This document shows positions 9,101 to 14,309 of a DNA stretch of 25,514 bases, in pieces. Each line of letters opens with the position of its first letter. Position 1 is the stretch's first letter. The position numbers were made by a program, and so were the translations under genes. The stretch is from Candidatus Magasanikiibacteriota bacterium (GTDB taxonomy: Bacteria; Patescibacteriota; Patescibacteriia; Magasanikbacterales; UBA922): contig JAHFIE010000005.1 in NCBI GenBank assembly GCA_023246565.1, positions 1 to 25,514 on the forward strand. The letters are read 5' to 3'. Under the pieces are notes generated by a model. The model was not told where the DNA came from, made no database searches, and saw only the letters and a program-made list of their open reading frames with translations.

Positions 9101-12100
9101 GCTCTTGATGCTGTGACCGTTGATCCCGTGACCAATCAAGAAACCATTGCCGGTAGTGTTTTTTGTCGTAACGCGACTGGGAACTCGCTCGGAGCTTATG
9201 ACAAAAAATATTTTACGAAGATTATTTCGGATAGTACGATTACTACTCCTCAAGGTTTTGTTTTTTCTCTATGTTCATCCAATGATTCAACCTTTGAATG
9301 TAACAAAAAGATTTATAGAATCCTCTTTAATAAATATGGTGATTATATTTTTGATGCCACAAAGATGATGGGGATTGTCACTACCAAGACAAGTATTAAT
9401 GGTACTGAAACAAATCAACTTAATGCTTATGAAGTTGGCGTCAATCCTCTAGTAGTGTATGATGCCCCAATTCGAACATTCATTTCATTCATGAATGATC
9501 CGTTTAATGCTTTGTGGAATTGTCCTGATGGGACACCAGGGGTAAATGACGGAACATACCTATCAGGGTCTAATGGGACTACAATCACGAGTCAATGTAC
9601 TTCGGGCACTGGTTTCCCCCGTGCATATGGTGGTGATCCGTTAATCGGAGGTTTGGCCAATAAGAATACTATCAATTGGACGACTGCGGGTCAGGGTTTG
9701 AATGATTATGTCAATCGAATGTATTCGTTGATGCAAATGTGGGCATGGCATGGAGGAATGTATGGTCGTGGTGAAGCAGTAGAAAAGAAAAAAGCAGCGC
9801 CATTTACCATCGATGCTCCAGTTTTGGAAGATTGCGAAAAAAAGTTTCCGGTTGGGGATGGTTCTAGTCAACAAGATAAATTAAATATAACATTTTTGGC
9901 TGATTGCAAAATCAATAATATTAATAAACAAAAATCAATTGCTTTGGCTCTTCAAGATCAAATTAATAAAGCTGCTCCAGATCCAGATCTGGAAGTGGTC
10001 GATGGTATTCAATACCCGAACGCTGTGCTTCTTTTTACTTCTTCACTCTATTTTCGTGATTACCTTTTTACGTCATTGCGCCATGCAGATAAATATCAGC
10101 AATTTGTCACACCAAAAGAAAATGCAGACAAAATTCAGGTGTATTTGGAAAAACGGCCTTTGCATGATGGTAATTATTCGGATTTGGTTGTTAACAATAG
10201 CCTGTACCAAGAACCTGGTTCTTGGGTATCTAAATTGTATCCCCATCTTATCCCTAAAATTGATAGCGCTAATCAACCTATTTTTAATAGTAACAATCGG
10301 ACGAACAAATCAGCAATGAAAGGTTATGACCCAGTATTCGCGAATTATGAATCAAAATATAAACTCTACGAACAAGAAATTAGTAAACTTCATTATGGTC
10401 CACTCATGACACCACCTGCCATGAAAACCGTGGAAGATATGATGGCCTCGGTTATTACCATTGATTTTGATTATCTTCGCAACCAACAGCCCACAGAACA
10501 AAAAACATCTCCGCAAGGCATTAACTACGAATTACAATCATGGTCAGATCCAACACATCATGGTTTATATGCTTTCCGTATTCGCCCTCTTTCGGGTCAA
10601 TATAAAAATCAGATCCGCTACGCCGGCTATGCTGTTTCTCCGGAAATTTCCAGTGATGTTGATCTTTTGTCAGTTTTCAAAGAAGATTTGGATAATCTTG
10701 CCGGGGACAACCAATCGAACAGTGCTGCGCAAAATTTTAAATGGCAAACCGAGGGTCAAACCAGTCGTTCTATGGTTTCGGTCTATGTTCGTTTTACTGA
10801 AAGTGGTCAGATGCAGCAAAATTACAAAAATGATTATATGGCGCGGTACCGTGATGGTGATAAAAACGAAATTTATGATAATGAATTTTTGAATCATGAT
10901 GGTAGGACTCCGTATTTGTCTGTTGTTACAGAATTAAAACCCCGGTGTGCTGAATATGGCATTGTGTACAACAATAATCCGAGTCTTGGCGAACGCACGG
11001 ACAAAGCTTGGACTGATCGTTTGTGGGGTTATGGCACGTTTGATTTAGGACTTGCTGATGTAACGGGTTCAGGTAATCTTAAACATGATACTCCGCTCAA
11101 ACCGTTCGGTTCAACCAATTTATCATCCGGATCATTTGAAGGTAGTCAAAAAGCATGCCCAGAATGTGATGGAACAATTTCTTGGTTCGATGCTCGTCGT
11201 CGGTATGTGTTTGATAGCTCGGCATTTGACGGCATTATGTATAATTGTGACGCGCCGGTATTGGAAGCAACGACAGATAATACTGATTTCATAAATAAGA
11301 ATAATTCTGCGAGTTTGGGTGAAGGAAGAATGGGTGTTCAAGAAGTGGGAACGTGGCCGTTTGTGAAAGGTGGAAATTATTTTGGCTGTTGGGGCAAGCC
11401 AGGCAAAGATATCTATAACTTAATTGCTCCGCAAGCTGTATTTCCATCGCCTACAGGTAAAGATTACTTGTCAGATTATTTTGCTGCTTATTATAAAATC
11501 ATTAAAAATAAAGAACAAAATACTCTATGGGATGTTTCTAATATATGGGATCCAGGGAAAGATCGTTCGGGTGATAGTTTATTATCAAATCAAGGTATTC
11601 CACCACAAATATATTCACTTGATCCGACCACATGTTATATTTTGGGAACAAAAAAACCAAATTGTTTGCCTGGTGAAAAAAATAATGTGACGGTGAATCG
11701 TATCAATGGCACTGAAGCTGATTACAACAGTGATGGTGTTCCGGATGAAGATACGAAAATTATAACGGGCAAAGATTCTCTCCAGGCTACACTGCAGTTC
11801 TTTGGTTTTGCTGATCATAATCGTATGCCGATTAACCGTGTTATGATTGATTGGGGTGATGATAACATCATGAATGCGAACACGATTGGTAAATATCAGA
11901 ATCATAAACCATTCTGTATTACAGATGGCGCAGAAGCGAACGCAGATGTAAAAGAATGTGAAACCAGTAAACAATTAACCTGCAAGCAAGATGCTGATTG
12001 TCCGGCAAAATCTAATGGTGATCCAGATAAATGTACCCTGACTGGTCAACATTTTGGTAATGCCTCACGCGCGTGTTATCCAAAATACTTTGAATTTTTT

Positions 12101-12421
12101 CATGGGTATGCTTGTAATGAAAGCATTAAGAAATTAGACGCAGTTTCAGAATTGGATTATTTGATGAGTTTTGGTGAATTGACCACAGAGGAACAAGCTG
12201 AAATGAATACTCATGGATATACTGATAAAAACGCGCCCATAGTTTGTAAATTTAAACCAAAAGTTCAGATTTTGGATAATTGGGGATGGTGTAATGGGAG
12301 TTGTTCGGCAGTGAACGGATGTCATAATGGTGCTGAAAAGTATTGTAATGTTGAAACATATCCGAGCCAACCTCATTGGACTGAGTTTAAAGGTACTATT
12401 ATAGTTGTTCCTTCAAAATAA
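3119..12421 (+). CDS. Giant Cys-rich exported protein (3100 aa) with C-x(4-5)-GC repeats, a CBM-like and a PKD-like domain
   Basis: The largest gene here encodes 3100 residues with an N-terminal signal or anchor (about residues 8-30, ending QPTKAVG). Residues 40-300 are helical and Cys-poor, followed by a run of seven Gly near 311-317. From about residue 600 to 1590 comes a long series of modules marked CNQQSVGC, CPLSAEGC, CLENEVGC, CSPSYDGC, CPREAAGC, CRPEAVGC, CDAGQVGC and CGEKQVGC, each followed by an aromatic or hydrophobic strand. A jelly-roll carbohydrate-binding-like domain occupies about 1050-1210 and ends YYLDNVRLTRI. Three C-x-QD-DC type knots occur near 1480-1510, 1902-1935 and 2946-2987 (for example CKQDSDC). 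A PKD-like strand (VMIDWGDDN) lies near 2910. The many paired Cys suggest an oxidised, disulfide-rich surface protein, perhaps for contact with a host cell. No enzyme motif is recognised, and function is inference only. Confidence 0.85.
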   Translation: MFIYQKHIRKSVVTLCITLLLVTQTVVLFYPQPTKAVGAPDVVAALSGKWSADAIVDGLLSASLGALVNGFSYFMRKLAYDTATYVASGGKGQGALAFQQGAGSYFKTVALDSVASTVEQFGSPFGLNLCKPPDLKFQVFLQVGIRKLYADPGQGGPAPKCSWSDFQKNWDGYADKFGDRAIDAASNAFSSALKVNQSDFGVALDLLGKVDRLNAEAVAGAETSRLEGKGFKAVTGLISGDIKTPAAVIEEETKALTGGKQTDLTSQQIAGIYGAGMWQVIPAAAGVFVNTLTSQLLQKVLTDGLFPDASGGGGGGGSAIEGITSGFSSAPNQNRQLAETAFNFLFTAVPAQELSIYPLMEEFNNCPDNPGLNNCVADAGLVKGVKQAATGRPLTIREAMQSKEGVLHPDWPLIPPTREVDNVIDKKSGTRCFQQKYCYSNLQKLRRSRILPLGFEIAALKADPDKPEDWTLEKVVKGFEDCNPATGAADAKHPYCHLIDPNWVIRLPEPRCESKVYGPNLVSDNNPTRRQECADVATCIAEDAQGHCLGNYGYCLREKNTWRLTGSACPAHFNTCKTYTNSKDATSVSYLSRTLDFGQCNQQSVGCRAYSLEVKPDGVWRSSAESIDVAKETLTGRSHTIYFNDAIKNYSCPLSAEGCSAVYRANDDGTKGETLYLKKALGPLFNACYLVDDAIQPSKKVWPSSVTDLQTIAKRPNAAACNPLSTTSTLAVACLENEVGCEAYIPADGGDIVTGIVGANECPSSCVGYETFKQEQPMNKGAFEPTAFPLYFIPGQATQCSPSYDGCSEFTNIDTAQAGGETLEYYSDLQYCEKPNGTNEKTYYSWEGTISQGYVLRLHKLLPISPDPAVRYSSVFITALKFTPEVTAAEETAIKTAFSAGPAYVEDSKTALIDNYFSCNETTYQAALQNPYGSNVADADCRALYDDKGVVYYRLLTKTLSVSPSCHPLRKTEGFLYDEPALNGNKPLCDAKGGDWNVANNTCRLCYNGGIYNNGSCIYWTTSQSNDDKSCPREAAGCRSYTGKAALNLYPILESKFEPSPDATSTALLDAKLNWSTGTIKPESLTVGQYSLQVNDTNLDYAFTSNTLEKNKFYQLEFWARGNPQNLDIALVNKIDNAVIGNPFTFDLITKTGVKAPIGQTWQQYTLGPIEFTGDGAQSILLRFTRSMVPPGAPAAPYYLDNVRLTRINSKQTLIKNSWKRPIAIGEQVVQADAPIECDANPTDGLPGAALSCRAYTDSFTNPMNTTGFDQLCRPEAVGCSALFDSQNTLSTESALGYNLWCVGNSGTECTLTIATEEIGKCTVPVGEAGCYVPKTTLSESVIEFLRQHTDSTALVASTIIIPADTPTTTPLYLTYQKKFTCDAGQVGCQKVALEEQVLPTSNSSGSFQFSEYTYRNNPDLYDQILCGEKQVGCSQFKSDTTITFFKDPKATGGKLCVYKDQVELGGVKVSGWFKEDVGRCDHQKDILCKQDSDCGAEHKCTDIGAVACYPDYQTAGGDYGIWSNKSPGYTGAIGVCPSEYNQCTELLDRADTSNKDEPGKSYFVIFNNALRNSAKDCNGQASLKDGCVLFDQTENPNKLYDASATYEAATSTNPKYGPVDLKSAKNSAENDSNVLLKVQHNRECSEWLSCKNMVSVQDGKEERKICYEYKSCRKLNGILECSDWSNSSDFVFSPLTEDVYTSRDSSWYGEDYSGYSLFGQFPISNLTYVSIDKDPIHYAAYHMSEFVYGADADSLGCKNNGKPNWAMCGFGNGGRCYQQKCIYPLDGMFPKEAVTDKQIVSLLDGASCKTYPEADSPFSRAVAASGESNATALKPVNKSKQEAELLSRFEFKNKSPGYEGANVCQDGECSCYYKKVTYKTPGRIDYWDGNRQDIPAKVPGVCVGGTKDGSVCVADLDCSSSEGGTVVSSGICSPVKNTEIRQGLLGTCLEYDLSRPIDVAGKKQFPCLTWLPLNTAASGIDPYGNKQNAGYSPALDAVTVDPVTNQETIAGSVFCRNATGNSLGAYDKKYFTKIISDSTITTPQGFVFSLCSSNDSTFECNKKIYRILFNKYGDYIFDATKMMGIVTTKTSINGTETNQLNAYEVGVNPLVVYDAPIRTFISFMNDPFNALWNCPDGTPGVNDGTYLSGSNGTTITSQCTSGTGFPRAYGGDPLIGGLANKNTINWTTAGQGLNDYVNRMYSLMQMWAWHGGMYGRGEAVEKKKAAPFTIDAPVLEDCEKKFPVGDGSSQQDKLNITFLADCKINNINKQKSIALALQDQINKAAPDPDLEVVDGIQYPNAVLLFTSSLYFRDYLFTSLRHADKYQQFVTPKENADKIQVYLEKRPLHDGNYSDLVVNNSLYQEPGSWVSKLYPHLIPKIDSANQPIFNSNNRTNKSAMKGYDPVFANYESKYKLYEQEISKLHYGPLMTPPAMKTVEDMMASVITIDFDYLRNQQPTEQKTSPQGINYELQSWSDPTHHGLYAFRIRPLSGQYKNQIRYAGYAVSPEISSDVDLLSVFKEDLDNLAGDNQSNSAAQNFKWQTEGQTSRSMVSVYVRFTESGQMQQNYKNDYMARYRDGDKNEIYDNEFLNHDGRTPYLSVVTELKPRCAEYGIVYNNNPSLGERTDKAWTDRLWGYGTFDLGLADVTGSGNLKHDTPLKPFGSTNLSSGSFEGSQKACPECDGTISWFDARRRYVFDSSAFDGIMYNCDAPVLEATTDNTDFINKNNSASLGEGRMGVQEVGTWPFVKGGNYFGCWGKPGKDIYNLIAPQAVFPSPTGKDYLSDYFAAYYKIIKNKEQNTLWDVSNIWDPGKDRSGDSLLSNQGIPPQIYSLDPTTCYILGTKKPNCLPGEKNNVTVNRINGTEADYNSDGVPDEDTKIITGKDSLQATLQFFGFADHNRMPINRVMIDWGDDNIMNANTIGKYQNHKPFCITDGAEANADVKECETSKQLTCKQDADCPAKSNGDPDKCTLTGQHFGNASRACYPKYFEFFHGYACNESIKKLDAVSELDYLMSFGELTTEEQAEMNTHGYTDKNAPIVCKFKPKVQILDNWGWCNGSCSAVNGCHNGAEKYCNVETYPSQPHWTEFKGTIIVVPSK

Positions 12422-12433
12422 TATAAAATAAAA

Positions 12434-12455
12434 AATGACCTTAGGGTCATTTTTT
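12434..12455 (+). terminator. Rho-independent terminator of the giant-protein operon
   Basis: AATGACC (12434-12440), loop TTAG, GGTCATT (12445-12451), extended by an A-run before and a T-run after. It begins 12 bases after the stop and can act in both directions. Confidence 0.88.
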
Positions 12456-12501
12456 ATTATCCAGAATATACTTTCTTTTAAAAAAGTAACTATACTTTGG
12501 A

Positions 12502-12514
12502 TTTTTGGTGAGGT
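12502..12514 (+). repeat. Left terminal inverted repeat of the cassette, with flanking TTGGA duplication
   Basis: TTTTTGGTGAGGT, preceded directly by TTGGA at 12497-12501. The lipoprotein stop codon is only four bases inside it, so the cargo gene fills the cassette to the very end. Confidence 0.7.
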
Positions 12515-12517
12515 AGG

Positions 12518-13303
12518 TCATTCTTCTTTCCACCGCCATTCCGTGGCGGTTGGCTCCATGCCATCGAATGCTGTGGTGATCAGTATAGTGACATAATCCA
12601 GCTTCGTCAGGGTCACCGTCCCGAAGTCGAACTTCTTCTGGAGAGGGAAGTTCGTCCCGAGAAAGACGATGTCATTAATAGGATCTTGAATGATCCACAT
12701 CGCCTCCACACTCACCTTGCAGGTCTCCGGGACACTTTCCACCTTCACCTTCATGGTGTGGATGGTGTTCGTCTTCTCGACGTACTCGTCGAACAACTCG
12801 ATCATCGCACACTGGAAGGGATGGCATTGATAAGACAGGAAAGTCTCTGTAGGATCTGCGGGGAGCTCCTTGAACAGGTAGGGAGGATCCCCATAGGGTC
12901 CAACACCACAGCTCCAGGTGCAGGACTCGCTGTGCCAGATGAGCTTGCACGGTTTTTTGCTGTTCTTGAGGTTGTAGTCCTGCTTGCACTTGTAGCTTTG
13001 ACCGTCCTCATATTCGGGCGGAGGAGTGCAGGCGGGGGAGACGTCGTCGCTCGTCGAGCCTTCGTCAGGCTCGTCAGTGGCGCCATTGTCAGCGCCGGAG
13101 GCATCGACAGCGGGGGAGGAGGTGTCCGGGTTTTCCAGACCCGAGTTGTCGTTGGAGCCATCCGCCTGGCTCGCGGCCCATGCCTTTGCGTCCTGGTGTG
13201 CGGACACCAGGTTGCCCGTGTCATCAACACGGGACTTACTGGGAACCTGCTGACCGCAGGCGAGTATGCCGGCCAGAAGGCCGACGAAAAGCAACTTGGC
13301 CAT
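12518..13303 (-). CDS. Cargo lipoprotein with acidic linker and Cys-rich domain, function unknown
   Basis: The 261-residue product begins MAKLLFVGLLAGILACGQQ: a short lipoprotein signal with a lipobox-like ILAC and lipidation expected at Cys16. Residues about 25-90 form a flexible, Asp/Ser/Ala/Gly-rich linker. A Cys-rich part (about 90-165) follows, with CTPPP, YKCKQDY, CKLIWHSESCTWSC and YQCHPFQC, then a strand-rich end with one further Cys and the finish TEWRWKEE. No family is recognised. The style resembles surface lipoproteins of Myxococcota or Bdellovibrio-like bacteria, but that is only an impression. The ATG at 13303 has GGAGG four bases before it, unlike backbone genes. The opposite-strand long frame is a composition artefact. 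The gene lies inside a TIR-bounded cassette and is the only cargo. Confidence 0.72.
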   Translation of the reverse strand: MAKLLFVGLLAGILACGQQVPSKSRVDDTGNLVSAHQDAKAWAASQADGSNDNSGLENPDTSSPAVDASGADNGATDEPDEGSTSDDVSPACTPPPEYEDGQSYKCKQDYNLKNSKKPCKLIWHSESCTWSCGVGPYGDPPYLFKELPADPTETFLSYQCHPFQCAMIELFDEYVEKTNTIHTMKVKVESVPETCKVSVEAMWIIQDPINDIVFLGTNFPLQKKFDFGTVTLTKLDYVTILITTAFDGMEPTATEWRWKEE

Positions 13304-13336
13304 ACGGCCTCCTTCTGGGTTCGAGAAAAGAATGGT

Positions 13337-13407
13337 GACTAGAATTGGACATTGTTCTCAATATGTATACGTTTGTCGAACATTGAGAATACTGTCCAAA
13401 TCTAGTC
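13337..13407 (-). repeat. 71-bp imperfect palindrome upstream of the cargo lipoprotein gene
   Basis: The left arm (13337-13362) and right arm (13382-13407) pair at 23 of 26 positions in three perfect blocks: GACTAGA, TTGGACA and TTCTCAAT. These are separated by a single mismatch and a 3-nt bubble, with a 19-nt central loop. It lies 34 bp before the cargo ATG and 27 bp inside the right terminal repeat. It may be a leader structure, an operator, or part of the transposition end. It lacks the GTTRRRY/RYYYAAC boxes of integron attC sites. Confidence 0.7.
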
Positions 13408-13434
13408 AAACAACCACCTACTGATTTTTATAAA

Positions 13435-13447
13435 ACCTCACCATAAA
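13435..13447 (-). repeat. Right terminal inverted repeat of the cassette, with flanking TTGGA duplication
   Basis: ACCTCACCATAAA, the inverse of the left end with one mismatch, followed directly by TTGGA at 13448-13452. It lies within the 310-bp gene-free stretch 13304-13613, which also holds the palindrome, a DnaA-box sequence and the mntA promoter. Confidence 0.7.
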
Positions 13448-13521
13448 TTGGAAAAGAACAGTGTGGAGAGAATACTCCACTAATCATTAGATAGACTTTT
13501 TTGTCTTTTGTCAAGTTTTTT

Positions 13522-13530
13522 TGTGGATAA
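13522..13530 (-). promoter_or_regulatory. Perfect DnaA-box sequence
   Basis: TGTGGATAA, i.e. TTATCCACA on the minus strand, within a T-rich intergenic stretch between the cassette and the mntA promoter. It is 33 bp upstream of the mntA -35 box, so a regulatory role on the toxin-antitoxin operon is as possible as any replication role. Confidence 0.4.
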
Positions 13531-13562
13531 GCGGGTTTTTTTCTAAGAGTTAGCTGGTTGGT

Positions 13563-13591
13563 TTGACGGTCGAGTCTTTTTTCGTTATTAT
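13563..13591 (+). promoter_or_regulatory. Promoter of the mntA-hepT operon
   Basis: TTGACG (13563-13568), 17-nt spacer, TATTAT (13586-13591): 5 of 6 matches in each box. Transcription should begin near 13598, leaving about 15 nt before the ATG at 13614. An upstream in-frame TTG overlaps the -35 box and cannot be the start of this transcript. Confidence 0.65.
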
Positions 13592-13613
13592 AAGGGTGGA
13601 TAAAAAATTTAGT

Positions 13614-13922
13614 ATGTCTAGACAAAAATCAAAAAAAATTTTGACGGTTCGTGAACTAAAAGCAAAAACATTGCCGATTTTTATTGATTTTGATGTAAAA
13701 GAGGCTTATTTGTTTGGTTCGTACGCTCGTGGTCAGGCCACAAAAACAAGTGATGTTGATATTATTATTGAATTTAAAGGGAAGAAAAGTTTGTTTGATC
13801 TTGTAGGTTTGCGTGATTCATTGCAAAAAGTTTTACAACGAAACGTTGATGTTGCAACATCTGCGAGTATTCATCCGGCTTTGGAAAAAAATATAAAAAA
13901 GGATTTCGTTACTTTACTATGA
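13614..13922 (+). CDS. mntA: MntA-type minimal nucleotidyltransferase antitoxin
   Basis: This 102-residue protein has the DNA polymerase beta-like minimal nucleotidyltransferase fold. GSYARG (35-40) followed by TSDVDI (D47, D49) gives the G-S-x(10)-D-x-D active site, and D79 in RNVDV is the likely third metal ligand. In studied MntA/HepT systems the nucleotidyltransferase silences the HEPN toxin by adding AMP units to a tyrosine near its active site. The start at 13614 fits the promoter and gives the normal family length. The stop overlaps the hepT start by four bases (ATGA), as usual for these pairs. AT-rich codons match the backbone. It lies immediately right of the transposon-like cassette. 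Confidence 0.85.
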   Translation: MSRQKSKKILTVRELKAKTLPIFIDFDVKEAYLFGSYARGQATKTSDVDIIIEFKGKKSLFDLVGLRDSLQKVLQRNVDVATSASIHPALEKNIKKDFVTLL

Positions 13923-14275
13923 AAAAAAATAGAAATATATCTATCTTGTTGCAGGATATCCTAGTTTCTTGTGAGCTTATAGGAACCTATACCAAAGACC
14001 TGACTTATAGAGATTTTTTGGAATCAATGAAGGATCAAGATTGTGTTAATCGTCGAATAGAAATTATTGGAGAGATTGTTAAATCACTGCCATTGAACTT
14101 ACGCAAAGAATATCCAAAAATTCCTTGGAAAGATATCAGCGGTATGCGTGATATTTTAGTGCATGAATATTATCGAGTTGATCCAGCTTTATCATGGAGT
14201 GTGTGCCAAGTAGAAATACCAAAGTTGCAACGCCTCGTGAAGAAAATTAAAAAGAACATCGATTCAAATACGTAA
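13919..14275 (+). CDS. hepT: HepT-type HEPN ribonuclease toxin (DUF86)
   Basis: The 118-residue all-helical HEPN protein is of normal length for the family. The catalytic R-x4-H motif is intact at R77-DILV-H82, and the next residues give H82-E-Y84, the R-x4-H-x-Y form in which the tyrosine is the target of MntA AMPylation. HepT proteins act as dimers and cut RNA; tRNA cleavage has been reported for members. The gene overlaps mntA by four bases and is therefore translationally coupled. aspS follows 34 bases later without a clear terminator, so read-through into the housekeeping operon is possible. The toxin looks intact. Confidence 0.87.
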   Translation: MKKNRNISILLQDILVSCELIGTYTKDLTYRDFLESMKDQDCVNRRIEIIGEIVKSLPLNLRKEYPKIPWKDISGMRDILVHEYYRVDPALSWSVCQVEIPKLQRLVKKIKKNIDSNT

Positions 14276-14309
14276 TAATTACTGGTTTTGTACGAGTCTT
14301 ATTCTATCT

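Larger units (their letters stand above)
12502..13447. mobile_element. Transposase-free transposon-like cassette with TIRs and a 5-bp target duplication
   Basis: A 946-bp unit is bounded by TTTTTGGTGAGGT (12502-12514) and ACCTCACCATAAA (13435-13447), which are inverted copies with 12 of 13 bases matching. Directly outside both ends stands the same pentamer, TTGGA (12497-12501 and 13448-13452), as expected of a target-site duplication. The interior is GC-rich and carries one lipoprotein gene on the minus strand plus a 71-bp palindrome; the ends are AT-rich. No transposase is encoded, so movement would need help from an enzyme elsewhere. The repeats and abutting duplication are directly seen; the transposition history is inferred. 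The 5-bp duplication occurs in several transposon families, none of which is identifiable from these ends. Confidence 0.72.

Noticed and set aside
12686..13342. 218-codon plus-strand frame over the cargo lipoprotein gene
   Set aside because: It runs antisense to a gene with lipobox, ribosome site and Cys-rich domain, and it extends into the palindrome; a composition artefact.
13337..13407. Reading the palindrome as an integron attC site
   Set aside because: The typical RYYYAAC and GTTRRRY core boxes are absent, there is no integron integrase, and the terminal repeats with target duplication explain the insertion better.
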